From contig NZ_CP061768.1 in assembly GCF_013624435.2 (NCBI RefSeq), positions 434,001 to 498,000 on the forward strand: a stretch of 64,000 bases of DNA, read 5' to 3'. Below, piece by piece: positions 1 through 9,665 of this stretch. The first letter of the stretch is position 1; each line of letters starts with the position of its first letter. Origin of the DNA: Nocardioides campestrisoli (GTDB lineage Bacteria > Actinomycetota > Actinomycetes > Propionibacteriales > Nocardioidaceae). A program made the position numbers and the translations under genes. The notes under the pieces are model-generated. The model did no database searches. It saw nothing but the letters and a program-made list of their open reading frames with translations, and had not been told where the DNA came from.

Positions 1-43
1 TGGCGGCGAGGGCGGTGCGGGTGCTCGGGCGGGTGCGTCTCAT
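1..43 (-). CDS. N-terminus of a probable exported protein, cut by the window edge
   Basis: An ATG on the minus strand at 43 is preceded by a good ribosome binding site (AGAGGGA, about 6 bases upstream). It opens a frame reading MRRTRPSTRTALAA that runs off the left edge. The basic start followed by small hydrophobic residues looks like the beginning of a signal peptide. Only 14 residues are visible, so the function is unknown and even the gene call is tentative. Confidence 0.35.
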   Translation of the reverse strand, partial: MRRTRPSTRTALAA

Positions 44-165
44 GGCGTCCCTCTGGATCGGTCCGCGGTCCGCGGATCGGGTGCTGTCAGAGGTGAGACG
101 CGCCCCGCCCCCAGTTTGTTGCTGGTCTTCTGGGTTCTTCGAGCGCGGTGCTTCTGCCGACCGGG

Positions 166-600
166 TCAGCCCGCCTGGCCGAGCAGGGCGTCGTACGCCG
201 CGGGGCTGGAGTCGCGCAGGAACTCCGAGCACCGCTCCCACTCCTCGGTCTCACCGATCGCTCGCGCGGAGAGCGCGAGCAGGGCGAGCGAGCGCAGGAA
301 GCCGCGGTTGGGCTCGTGCTCCCACGGCACCGGGCCGTGGCCCTTCCACCCGTTGCGACGCAGCATGTCCAGCGAGCGGTGGTAGCCCACCCGGGAGTAG
401 GCGTAGACCGTCACGTCGTCGGCGCCGGCGTCCCGAGCCTGCTCGGCCATCGCAGCCCAGGCGAACGGGGAGGCGGGGTGGTGGCGCACCGCGGTGGCGG
501 GCGACTCGCCGGCGGCGAGCTCGGCGGCGGCGGGGTCCTCGGGCAGGCGGGTGGCGGGGGGACCGGCCATCAGGTCCTGGCGGGGGAGATCAGCGTTCAT
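166..600 (-). CDS. DUF3151 family protein
   Basis: A 144-residue protein starting MNADLPRQDLMAGPPATRLP. It has the features I associate with the actinobacterial DUF3151 family: a conserved core around SPFAWAAMAEQA, a GYHRSLDMLRRNGWKG segment and a C-terminal helix. The in-frame ATG at 636 would add 12 residues (MRLSGGRGRLGR) that look non-native, so 600 is preferred. No biochemical function is known for the family. It is soluble, with no signal peptide or membrane segment. It lies near the purine genes, which is where I recall members in other actinobacteria. Confidence 0.75.
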   Translation of the reverse strand: MNADLPRQDLMAGPPATRLPEDPAAAELAAGESPATAVRHHPASPFAWAAMAEQARDAGADDVTVYAYSRVGYHRSLDMLRRNGWKGHGPVPWEHEPNRGFLRSLALLALSARAIGETEEWERCSEFLRDSSPAAYDALLGQAG

Positions 601-649
601 GCGCCCCAGCCTGCCACGCCCGCCCGACAGCCTCATGCCTCGTGCCCGG

Positions 650-1948
650 TCAGTTCTGGAAAGCGACCAGCCTCGTGGTCCTGCGCCCGTCGGCCGCCAT
701 CACGTAGCGTCGACCGTCCTGGACGAAGCCCGCGTGGGGGACGAGCCCGCCGCGCTCCTTGGTGGTGCGGCTCCACCGCACCTTCCCGTGCCGGGTGAAC
801 GCCGTGGTGTCCAGCCTGCTGCGGTAGTTCGCGGTCATCACCACGCCTCCCGACCGGACGTCGACCGCGACGTGCGGATTCCTCCGCGCCTTGCGCGCCT
901 GCATCGCCGCCACCTTGCGACCCGTGTGCGTGACGGTCCGCACGACCAGCCGGTTACCGGCCAGCGAGGCGACCACCACCCGACCGGTGCGCGGCAGGAC
1001 GGCCGCAGTCTCGGGCTCGAGCCGGAAGTCGGTGGGGGAGGCCCACCGGGTCGTCGACCGGAGTCGCCCGGTCAGGTCGTGGGTGAGCAGGGAGACCTGG
1101 TTCGAGCGGGGGTGGGTGGTGACGACGTGGGCCAGCCTGCGTCGCGGGTCGACCAGGAGGTCGTGCGCCTCGGCGCCCTTGCCGCCGTGGCGCTGCCACA
1201 GGATCTCGCCCTGGGCCGAGTACGCGACCAGGACGTGGTGCGGGCGCTTGCCCCGTCCGTAGGTGGAGTGGAGGATGCGGTGGCTGTGCGGGTCGACCGC
1301 CAACGAGCGGCGCCCCTCGGAGCCCCGGCTGCTCGCGTGCTCCCGGGTGAAGGTCACCCGCCCGTCGACGTCGAGACAGGTGACGGAGTCGGTCCGCGAC
1401 CACCGCTTCGGGCCGTCGCCCTTGCCGGAGATCAGGGCGCAGGCCTGGCCGGTTCCCTCGTCGACCGTCAGGTCCTCGAAGGCGTCGTCGATGGCCCACT
1501 CGCTGAGGTCGTGGCGCCACACGACGCGGCCCGCCGCGTCCTGGGACTCGGCGAAGTATCGGCTCTGGGGGTAGTCGAGCTCGACCCCGACGGTGACCAG
1601 CCGGTCGCGTGCGCCGTCCGCCACGATGCGCTGGACGTAGGTGTTCTCGGGGAGCGGCTGCGCCCACTCGACGGCACCCGTGGCGCCGTCGACACGCGTG
1701 AGCAGTCCGTCGGCGTCGAAAGACTCCGCCGTCATCACCACGTCGCCCGACGCCTCGTCGACGGTGAACACGCCGGCGTACTGGCCCAAGGGGACGCTCT
1801 GCCACTCCCGGTCGCCCGGAGCAGCCGCCGCGGTCGCCGGGACCGTCGTCACGGCCAGCCCGGCGACCAGGCCGAGGAGCATGCTCCTGACCGTCTTGGC
1901 ACGGCCGTTCGGGACGCGGAGCCCGGCGGGCGAGGTCGTCGTGAACAT
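650..1948 (-). CDS. Secreted beta-propeller-like protein of unknown function
   Basis: A 432-residue protein with a signal peptide (basic start, hydrophobic stretch around MLLGLVAGLAVTTVP, AxA-type cleavage near ATAAAAPGD). The rest is a series of strand-rich repeats that alternate a value and a comparison, such as GATGAVEWAQPLP, AAGRVVWRHDLS and AQGEILWQRHGG. This resembles PQQ/quinoprotein-type or YncE-like propellers. No catalytic residues can be assigned. The start at 1948 has a GGGGGGA ribosome binding site. It probably acts outside the membrane. Its substrate is unknown. Confidence 0.6.
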   Translation of the reverse strand: MFTTTSPAGLRVPNGRAKTVRSMLLGLVAGLAVTTVPATAAAAPGDREWQSVPLGQYAGVFTVDEASGDVVMTAESFDADGLLTRVDGATGAVEWAQPLPENTYVQRIVADGARDRLVTVGVELDYPQSRYFAESQDAAGRVVWRHDLSEWAIDDAFEDLTVDEGTGQACALISGKGDGPKRWSRTDSVTCLDVDGRVTFTREHASSRGSEGRRSLAVDPHSHRILHSTYGRGKRPHHVLVAYSAQGEILWQRHGGKGAEAHDLLVDPRRRLAHVVTTHPRSNQVSLLTHDLTGRLRSTTRWASPTDFRLEPETAAVLPRTGRVVVASLAGNRLVVRTVTHTGRKVAAMQARKARRNPHVAVDVRSGGVVMTANYRSRLDTTAFTRHGKVRWSRTTKERGGLVPHAGFVQDGRRYVMAADGRRTTRLVAFQN

Positions 1949-2147
1949 CGGGGTCCCCCCAGTCGTCTGCCCTCCGCCGTGCAGGAGGGTGGGTCGTCAC
2001 GGGTGGGACGCGAGCCGGGCCCGAGAAGTTGTGGTGGATTCTCGCCGGTCCACGGTCCTCGCCCAGGTACGCGGCGAGCTGCTTGCCGTCCGCGTCCTCC
2101 GGGATCTCGTCCGGGTGCAGGGGCCGTGGCCGCATGGCCGCATCCTG

Positions 2148-3872
2148 TCAGGACGCAGCCAGGAGCTCCCGCACCTTGTCTGCCCCCAGCGCCACGATCA
2201 GGGTGGGCAGGCGCGGCCCGCGGTCCTTGCCGACCAGCAGGTTGTAGAGCAGCCGGAAGAACGCCTTCTGGTCCGTCTTGACCTCGTCGGTGGGTGCGTC
2301 GTCGACCGCCAGCCCGTGGGCGAGCTTGGGCACCCCGTAGACCACCGTGGTGACCGCCTCCAGCTCGAGTTCGGTGGGCAGGTTGGCCAGCAGCAGGTCC
2401 AGCCACTGCCGCTCCCGCGGCTCCAGGGCGGCCAGACGCTCGGCGTCCGGGGTCTCGCGGACGATGGTCCGGTCCTCGGCCGGCACGAACTCGGCCGTCC
2501 ACTGCATCGCCTTGCTCAGCCGCGGCTCCAGGTCGGCCACCGACTCGTGGGCGTACCCGACCTGGCCGATGACCTGGCTGATCAGCTCGGCCGAGCCGGC
2601 GGTCACGTCGGCGACCGAGGAGAGGGTGCGGAACGGCACGCTCACCCGGGAGGTCGGCAGCGGGCCCGCCGCGGGACCGACGGCGCGCTCGTGGGCGAGC
2701 ACGGCGGCGTCGCGCTTGGCCGGGTCGGCGGCCTTGCGGCCCAGCGCGTCCCACTCGTCGTAGAGCCGGACCACCTCGGGACCGAAGTCGATGTTGAAGG
2801 TCTGCTTGGGCGCCCGGCGTACGTAGAGCCAGCGCAGGATCGGCGCCTCCAGCACCCGCAGGGCGTCGGTGGCGGTGGGGACGCCGCCCGCCGAGGAGGA
2901 CATCTTCTGCATCCCGGCGAAGCCGACGAAGCCGTAGCCGAAGAACGACGGCGCGCGCCCGCCGAAGAGCGGGGCCACCTCCTGGCCGACGGTGAACGAG
3001 GATCCGGGGGTCGCGTGGTCCAGGCCGGCGGGCTCGAAGTCGACGCCCTCGAAGGTCCAGCGCATCGGCCAGTCGACCTTCCACACCAGCTTGCCCTCGT
3101 CCTGGGTGGCCAGGTTGGTCACGCCGGAGAAGCCGCAGGAGGAGCAGGTGTACGCCAGGTCGGTGGACTCGTCGTCGTACGCCGTGGCGGTGGTGGTGTC
3201 GCGGCCGCACTCGCGGCAGTAGGGCTTGAACGGGAAGCGGGCCAGGTCGTCGCCCGGCGCGGCGGGCGCCTCGTCGTCGTCGGCGACGGACTCCTCCAGC
3301 GACTCCGCCTCCTGCTCGGAGGACGGCTCGGGGGACTTCGCCTTGGTCCGGTAGCGGCCCAGGATCTCATCGATCCGGTTCCGCTCGCGGACGGCGAGGA
3401 GGATCTGCTCGCGGTAGGTGCCGGCCTTGTACATCTCGGTCTGGGAGATCTCCTCCATCTCCACGCCGAGCTCGGCCAGGGCCGCACGCAGCGGGGCCTT
3501 GAAGTGCTCGGCCCAGGAGGCGTGGCACTCCCACGGGTCGGGGACGGCCGACAGCGGGCGGCCGATGTGCTCGGCCCACGAGGCGTCGACCCCGGCCGGC
3601 ACCTTGCGGAACCGGTCGTAGTCGTCCCAGGAGTGCAGGTGGCGGACGGGGACGCCGCGACGGCGCAGCTCGTCGGCCACGAAGTGCACGGTGAGGAACT
3701 CGCGCAGGTTGCCCAGGTGCACCGGCCCCGACGGGGAGGCGCCCGAGGCGCAGGTGACCAGGCGGACCTGGCCGTCCGCGTCCTGGGCGTGGCGCAGGGC
3801 CTGGTCGGCGGCTCGGCTGACCCAGTCGACGGGACCGGCTTGCGCTTCTGCCTGGGGAACGCGACCTGACAC
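2148..3872 (-). CDS. lysS: Lysyl-tRNA synthetase, class I
   Basis: A 574-residue class I LysRS that charges tRNA-Lys. The HIGH-type motif is seen in ASGASPSGPVHLGNLRE near residue 50 and the KMSSS loop in QKMSSSAGG in the middle. A zinc-binding knuckle of CRECGRD and CSSCG lies between them, and an acidic, Ser/Glu-rich insertion (SSEQEAESLEESVADDDE) precedes it. The GTG at 3872 is chosen because AGGAG stands 8 bases upstream; the open frame continues to 4076 but that extension looks non-coding. Class I LysRS occurs in archaea and in scattered bacteria including several actinobacteria. Confidence 0.93.
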   Translation of the reverse strand: MSGRVPQAEAQAGPVDWVSRAADQALRHAQDADGQVRLVTCASGASPSGPVHLGNLREFLTVHFVADELRRRGVPVRHLHSWDDYDRFRKVPAGVDASWAEHIGRPLSAVPDPWECHASWAEHFKAPLRAALAELGVEMEEISQTEMYKAGTYREQILLAVRERNRIDEILGRYRTKAKSPEPSSEQEAESLEESVADDDEAPAAPGDDLARFPFKPYCRECGRDTTTATAYDDESTDLAYTCSSCGFSGVTNLATQDEGKLVWKVDWPMRWTFEGVDFEPAGLDHATPGSSFTVGQEVAPLFGGRAPSFFGYGFVGFAGMQKMSSSAGGVPTATDALRVLEAPILRWLYVRRAPKQTFNIDFGPEVVRLYDEWDALGRKAADPAKRDAAVLAHERAVGPAAGPLPTSRVSVPFRTLSSVADVTAGSAELISQVIGQVGYAHESVADLEPRLSKAMQWTAEFVPAEDRTIVRETPDAERLAALEPRERQWLDLLLANLPTELELEAVTTVVYGVPKLAHGLAVDDAPTDEVKTDQKAFFRLLYNLLVGKDRGPRLPTLIVALGADKVRELLAAS

Positions 3873-3979
3873 GGGACTACTCCTGCTGTGTGCGGCTGGG
3901 TCGCTCACGCTACCGGGCGCAGGGCTCGGCGCCGGAATCGTCCCCTGCCTCGATTCCGACGCTCCCCCGACGATTTGAC

Positions 3980-4006
3980 GGTCCGGCTCCCCCCCGGAGC
4001 CGGACC
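3980..4006. repeat. Perfect 11-bp inverted repeat between lysS and the divergent regulator gene
   Basis: GGTCCGGCTCC at 3980-3990 and GGAGCCGGACC at 3996-4006 form an 11-bp perfect stem with a 5-base C loop. There is no T-run. The site lies 108 bases upstream of the lysS start and 100 bases upstream of the 4106 gene, so it could be an operator or a leader hairpin for either one. This is seen only as sequence; the role is unknown. The rest of 3873-4105 holds promoters only. Confidence 0.5.
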
Positions 4007-4105
4007 TCCGCGAGCTAATCCCCATGAGCCGCGCGTTCCGGCATTCTGTCAATGCGGGACGTGATCCAGCGGACAAAAAGTGCCGCTGGCATTAAAGTGC
4101 CAAGC

Positions 4106-5077
4106 ATGGTGGATCGAGCCCTGGCCGGCGCGCTGCAGGTGACCCCCGCGACCCTGCGGCTCTACGAGCGCCTGCTCACCGTGGACGGGTCGAGCCTCGA
4201 GCAGGCGGCCAACAGCCTCAACCACACGCTCGGCGAGCTGACCGAGGCGATGGCGCCGCTGGTCGAGCAGGACATCGTCGCGGTGGTGGACGGCAGGATC
4301 CGGGTGCGCGGCCCGCAGGAGGCGCTGGGGCGGCTGCTGCTGCACGAGAGCCGGGTGCTGAGCGACGCGCTGGGTCGACTCACCCAGATCACCCAGGTGA
4401 TCCCGAAGGCCGCGACGATGCAGCCCGAGTACTCCGAGCCCGGGACGCGGGTCGACGCCGAGGTGGTCGGCGGCTCGGACGTCGAGGCGACCGTCGTCTC
4501 GTGGGTGGAGCAGGGGAGGGGGGACGTGCTGATCCTCCGCCCGGACCAGTGGCTGCTGCCGAGCGAGCCGGAGATGTTCGCCGTGATCGCCCGGGCGATC
4601 CACGCGGGCAGGCGGATCCGCGCGATCTACCCGGTGCGCGCGATCAAGGAGGCGCCGCAGGTGCTGCTGGCCCGCGCCGCCGCCGGTGAGCAGGTGCGGG
4701 TGCTGCCGGAGGTGCCGACCCGGATGGCGGTGGTCGGCTCCGACCGGGCGATCTTCCCCGACCCGCCGGGGCACTTCGGCGAGCGCAGCGTGATGGTCCG
4801 TCACCCCGGGGTGGTGGCCCTGCTCACCGGCTACTTCGACGCCTTGTGGGACCGCGCGGTCGCGCTCCCCGAGCGCGGGGCGGGCGCCCACCTGTACGCC
4901 GAGCGCCGGCTGCTGCTGGCCGAGCTGGCCTCCGGCTCCCGGGACGAGCAGATCGCCCGCACCCTGGGTCTGAGCCTGCGCACGGTCCGGCGCCGGATCG
5001 CCGACCTGATGATCGAGCTCGGCGTGGACACCCGCTTCCAGGCCGGGGTCGAGGCCGCGCGGCGCGGTTGGCTCTGA
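4106..5077 (+). CDS. HTH regulator with TrmB-like N-terminus and LuxR-type C-terminal helix-turn-helix
   Basis: A 323-residue cytoplasmic regulator. The N-terminal ~70 residues (LYERLLTVDGSSLEQAANSL) look like a TrmB-type winged helix. The middle has a phospholipase-D/TrmB-like sensor region. The last ~60 residues (SGSRDEQIARTLGLSLRTVR) are a LuxR-type DNA-binding domain. The ATG at 4106 is preferred over the in-frame start at 4052. A TAAAGT -10-like hexamer at 4094-4099 would put the transcript start about one base before the ATG, giving an almost leaderless message. Target genes are unknown. It is divergent from lysS. Confidence 0.7.
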   Translation: MVDRALAGALQVTPATLRLYERLLTVDGSSLEQAANSLNHTLGELTEAMAPLVEQDIVAVVDGRIRVRGPQEALGRLLLHESRVLSDALGRLTQITQVIPKAATMQPEYSEPGTRVDAEVVGGSDVEATVVSWVEQGRGDVLILRPDQWLLPSEPEMFAVIARAIHAGRRIRAIYPVRAIKEAPQVLLARAAAGEQVRVLPEVPTRMAVVGSDRAIFPDPPGHFGERSVMVRHPGVVALLTGYFDALWDRAVALPERGAGAHLYAERRLLLAELASGSRDEQIARTLGLSLRTVRRRIADLMIELGVDTRFQAGVEAARRGWL

Positions 5078-5087
5078 GGGCGGAGGC

Positions 5088-5999
5088 TCAGGGCAGGAAC
5101 ATGGAGTACGCCGCGGGCTCCAGCCGCCACGTGCGCGAGCGCTCGGGCCCGTAGATCTCCCCGTCGGCCGAGGCGTAGAACGGCTCCCCGGAGACGGTGA
5201 CACTCTGTCCGCGCAGGTAGGTCACGTCGTCGCGCTGCCGGTGCTTGCCGCGCGCCAGCTGGACGACGTACCCCAGCTTCTCCAGGAGCCCGACGGACCC
5301 CGAGATCATCACGTCGATCAGCCCGTCGCGGGCATCGGCGTCCGGGGTGAGCTCGGTGCCGCCGCCGACCGAGGTGCCGTTGCCGACCGCGACCATCAGC
5401 ACGGGGCGGTCGAAGTCGTTGACCACCCGGCCGTCGACCTCGACCCGCAACCGCAGCTGCGGCGGCTTGACCGCCGCCTGGAGGGCGCCGATCGGGTAGC
5501 CCAGCTTGCCCAGGTTGACCTTGCCGGCGCCGATCGAGCCGAGCCGGCTCTTCCACAGCGCGCCGCGGCGGCTGGCCTGCGCGCTCGCCCCCAGGTGGAC
5601 GCTGTTGACCACGATCCCGCCGACCTCGTCGACCAGCAGGTCGACCGGACGGGCCTTGCCGGTGACCAGCAGGTCGGCGGCCTCGGCCGGGTCCAGCGGG
5701 ATGTTCATGGCGCGGGCGAAGTCGTTGCCGGTGCCGAGCGGCAGCAGGCCCAGCACCTTGTCCTTGAGCTCGTTGCGCCGGTGCAGCACCGACGCCACCG
5801 CGTGCAGGCTGCCGTCGCCCCCGGCCACCACCACCGGGCGGGAGCCGGCGCGGTGCAGCACGCCGTCGAGCTCGCCCGGGTTGGCGGTGGCGGCCACCTC
5901 GACCGACACCCTGCCGGCGAGCACGGACAGGGCGGCGTCGAGCGCCTCCTGGTCGGCGGTGCCGGCGTCGGAGTTGGTGATCACGAGGAACGAGTCCAT
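5088..5999 (-). CDS. Diacylglycerol-kinase-family lipid kinase
   Basis: A 303-residue protein with the DAGK catalytic domain at its N-terminus: the ATP-binding GGDGSLH motif and the downstream LGTGNDFARA motif are both present and well spaced, followed by the C-terminal beta-sandwich typical of the YegS/DgkB group. It would phosphorylate diacylglycerol or a related lipid at the membrane. The exact substrate cannot be read from sequence. It converges on the 4106 regulator with a 10-base gap. Confidence 0.88.
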   Translation of the reverse strand: MDSFLVITNSDAGTADQEALDAALSVLAGRVSVEVAATANPGELDGVLHRAGSRPVVVAGGDGSLHAVASVLHRRNELKDKVLGLLPLGTGNDFARAMNIPLDPAEAADLLVTGKARPVDLLVDEVGGIVVNSVHLGASAQASRRGALWKSRLGSIGAGKVNLGKLGYPIGALQAAVKPPQLRLRVEVDGRVVNDFDRPVLMVAVGNGTSVGGGTELTPDADARDGLIDVMISGSVGLLEKLGYVVQLARGKHRQRDDVTYLRGQSVTVSGEPFYASADGEIYGPERSRTWRLEPAAYSMFLP

Positions 6000-6065
6000 G
6001 CGCCGGACAGTAGCGGAGCAGGCCCACCCCGATTCAACGGATCGGGGCGGCCTGGCCGGGTTTGG

Positions 6066-7454
<1,389 letters not shown>

Positions 7455-7502
7455 CGGTCTGGGCCCTTGCCGGGCCGGCCACGTACCGACAGTATGTGGC
7501 CC

Positions 7503-8321
7503 ATGTCACGCCATGATGCCGCCCTGTCCCGCCGTACCGTCGCGATCACCGGAGGGGCCCGGGGGATCGGGGCGGCCACCGCGCGCATCCTGCGCGACGC
7601 CGGCGCGGACGTGATCATCGGCGACCGGGACGTCGCCCACCTCGCCGAGGCGGCCGCCGAGCTGGGGGTGCGGCACCACCCGCTCGACGTCACCTCGCCC
7701 GAGCAGTGGGCCGACTTCGTCGCCGCCGCCGGCCCGATCGACGTGCTGGTCAACAACGCCGGGATCATGCCGGTGGGGGAGTTCCTGGCCGAGGACCCGG
7801 CGGTCAGCCGGCAGATCTTCGAGGTCAACACGTTCGGCGTCATCCACGGCACCCGCGCCGTGGCCCCGCAGATGGTCGAGCGGGGTCGCGGGCAGATCGT
7901 CAACATCGCCTCCGCGGTGGGCCGGGTCGCGCTGCCCAACGGAGCGTCGTACTCGGCCTCCAAGCACGCCGTGGTCGGCTTCACCGAGGCGATGCGCGCC
8001 GAGCTCGCCCCCGCCGGGGTCGAGGTGGGCATGGTGCTGCCGGTGATCGTCAACACCGCGCTCGGCGCCGGAGTGGCCCGCACCCGGGGCGTGCCCACGA
8101 TGAGCGCCGAGCAGGTGGCCGAGGTCATCGTCGACGTGATCCGCCGCCCGGTGCCCGAGGCGTGGGCGCCGCGGTGGGGCCAGCCGGTCACCAAGGTCTC
8201 CCAGGCGCTGCCGCGCGGGTTCCAGAACCTGGCCCGCCGGCTGATGGGCGCCGACAACGTGCTCACCCACGCCGACCCCGGCGTCCGGGCGGCGTACGAG
8301 GCGGAGGCCCGTCGGGCCTGA
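7503..8321 (+). CDS. Short-chain dehydrogenase/reductase, classical type
   Basis: A 272-residue classical SDR: cofactor loop TGGARGIGAATA near the N-terminus, NNAG after the fourth strand, and the catalytic Tyr-Lys in SYSASKHA with a Ser about 13 residues earlier. The C-terminal part is longer than the minimal SDR, as in the group of SDRs acting on lipid-like substrates. The start at 7503 is chosen over 7467; no strong ribosome binding site is present, and the message may be leaderless or short-leadered. The substrate is not predictable. It sits between purA and purD without evident functional link. Confidence 0.8.
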   Translation: MSRHDAALSRRTVAITGGARGIGAATARILRDAGADVIIGDRDVAHLAEAAAELGVRHHPLDVTSPEQWADFVAAAGPIDVLVNNAGIMPVGEFLAEDPAVSRQIFEVNTFGVIHGTRAVAPQMVERGRGQIVNIASAVGRVALPNGASYSASKHAVVGFTEAMRAELAPAGVEVGMVLPVIVNTALGAGVARTRGVPTMSAEQVAEVIVDVIRRPVPEAWAPRWGQPVTKVSQALPRGFQNLARRLMGADNVLTHADPGVRAAYEAEARRA

Positions 8322-8372
8322 CCAGCGGGCGGCGTGCCGCACGGGTCGTCTCCGCGACTAGGGTTGCTGCAC

Positions 8373-9665
8373 GTGAAGACCCTCGTGATCGGCACCGGCG
8401 GCCGCGAGCACGCGCTGGCGCTCGCCCTCTCCCGTGACCCCCTGGTCACCGAGGTGCACGCCGCGCCCGGCAACCCGGGCATCGCCGGGGTGGCCACCCT
8501 GCACCCCGTCGCCCCGATGGACGGCGAGGCGGTCGCCGACCTGGCCGAGCGGCTGGGCATCGACCTGGTCGTCGTCGGGCCGGAGGCGCCGCTGGTCGCC
8601 GGGGTCGCCGACGCCGTCACCGAACGCGGGATCGCCTGCTTCGGGCCGAGCCGCGAGGCCGCCCGGCTCGAGGGCTCCAAGGCCTTCTCCAAGGAGGTGA
8701 TGGCCGCCGCCGAGGTGCCCACCGCGCGCTCGCGGGTCTGCGAGTCCCCCGAGGAGGCCGCCGCCGCGCTGGACGAGCTCGGAGCGCCGTACGTCGTCAA
8801 GGACGACGCGCTCGCGGCCGGCAAGGGCGTCGTGGTCACCAACGACCGGGTCGAGGCCCTGGCGCACGCGGCCGCCTGCGGCCGGGTGGTGGTCGAGGAG
8901 TTCCTCGACGGCCCGGAGGTCTCGCTCTTCGCGGTCTGCGACGGCGGGATCGCGCAGCCGCTGCAGCCGGCCCAGGACTTCAAGCGGATCTTCGACGGCG
9001 GGCTGGGTCCCAACACCGGCGGCATGGGCGCCTACTCCCCGCTGCCCTGGGCGCCCGCCGACCTGGTGCCGACGGTGATGGCCGAGGTGGTGCAGCCGAC
9101 CCTGGACGAGATGGCCCGTCGCGGCACGCCGTTCCGCGGATGCCTCTACGTCGGCCTCGCGCTGACCAGCGCCGGGCCTCGGGTGATCGAGTTCAACTGC
9201 CGGTTCGGCGACCCCGACGTACAGCCCGTGCTGGCGCTGCTGGACTCCGGCCTCGGCGAGCTGCTGCTCGCCGCCGCGCGGGGCGAGCTCGACCGGGTGC
9301 CGGCCCCGCGGTTCCGCGAGGGCGCCTCGGTGAGCGTGGTGATGGCCTCCGCGGGCTACCCCGAGTCGTCGTCGAGCGGCGACGTGATCGTCGGCACCGA
9401 GACCCTGGACGCCGACCCCGACGTGGACGTCGTCCACGCCGGCACCGCGCGCAGCGAGTCCGGTGAGCTGGTCACCGCCGGCGGCCGGGTGCTGGCCGTG
9501 CGGGCCGTGGGCGCCGACGTGGCCGACGCCCGGGCCAAGGCCTTCGAGGGGATCTCCGCGATCTCCTTCCCCGGCGCGCAGTGGCGCCGCGACATCGCCG
9601 CAGAACCCCTGGGGGTCGTCGAGGGCGCCGCCGCCCTCGCCCCCACCGACGAGGAGAACCGATGA
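8373..9665 (+). CDS. purD: Phosphoribosylamine-glycine ligase
   Basis: A 430-residue PurD, the ATP-grasp enzyme that makes glycinamide ribonucleotide. It shows GTGGREHALALAL at the N-terminus, VVGPEAPLVAG, the DDALAAGKGVVV ATP-grasp segment, NTGGMGAYSPLP and the metal-binding EFNCRFGDPD motif. The GTG at 8373 is chosen because the protein then starts directly at the first strand (VKTLVIGTGG). A TAGGGT hexamer 8 bases upstream suggests a nearly leaderless message. It overlaps purB by 4 bases, so the two are co-transcribed. Confidence 0.96.
   Translation: MKTLVIGTGGREHALALALSRDPLVTEVHAAPGNPGIAGVATLHPVAPMDGEAVADLAERLGIDLVVVGPEAPLVAGVADAVTERGIACFGPSREAARLEGSKAFSKEVMAAAEVPTARSRVCESPEEAAAALDELGAPYVVKDDALAAGKGVVVTNDRVEALAHAAACGRVVVEEFLDGPEVSLFAVCDGGIAQPLQPAQDFKRIFDGGLGPNTGGMGAYSPLPWAPADLVPTVMAEVVQPTLDEMARRGTPFRGCLYVGLALTSAGPRVIEFNCRFGDPDVQPVLALLDSGLGELLLAAARGELDRVPAPRFREGASVSVVMASAGYPESSSSGDVIVGTETLDADPDVDVVHAGTARSESGELVTAGGRVLAVRAVGADVADARAKAFEGISAISFPGAQWRRDIAAEPLGVVEGAAALAPTDEENR

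Noticed and set aside
1995..2135. Short minus-strand frame starting MRPRPLHPDEIPEDADGKQL after lysS
   Set aside because: The first ~40 residues look protein-like, but the frame runs on into the 650-1948 gene in another phase and has no clear ribosome binding site; at most a decayed gene remnant.
3980..4006. Rho-independent terminator
   Set aside because: A perfect stem but no T-run, and it sits upstream of two divergent genes where no transcript needs ending.
4106..5077. The LuxR-type regulator as controller of the catabolic island
   Set aside because: It lies 8 kb away among housekeeping genes and has no AT-rich box at its promoter; the GntR gene inside the island is the better candidate.
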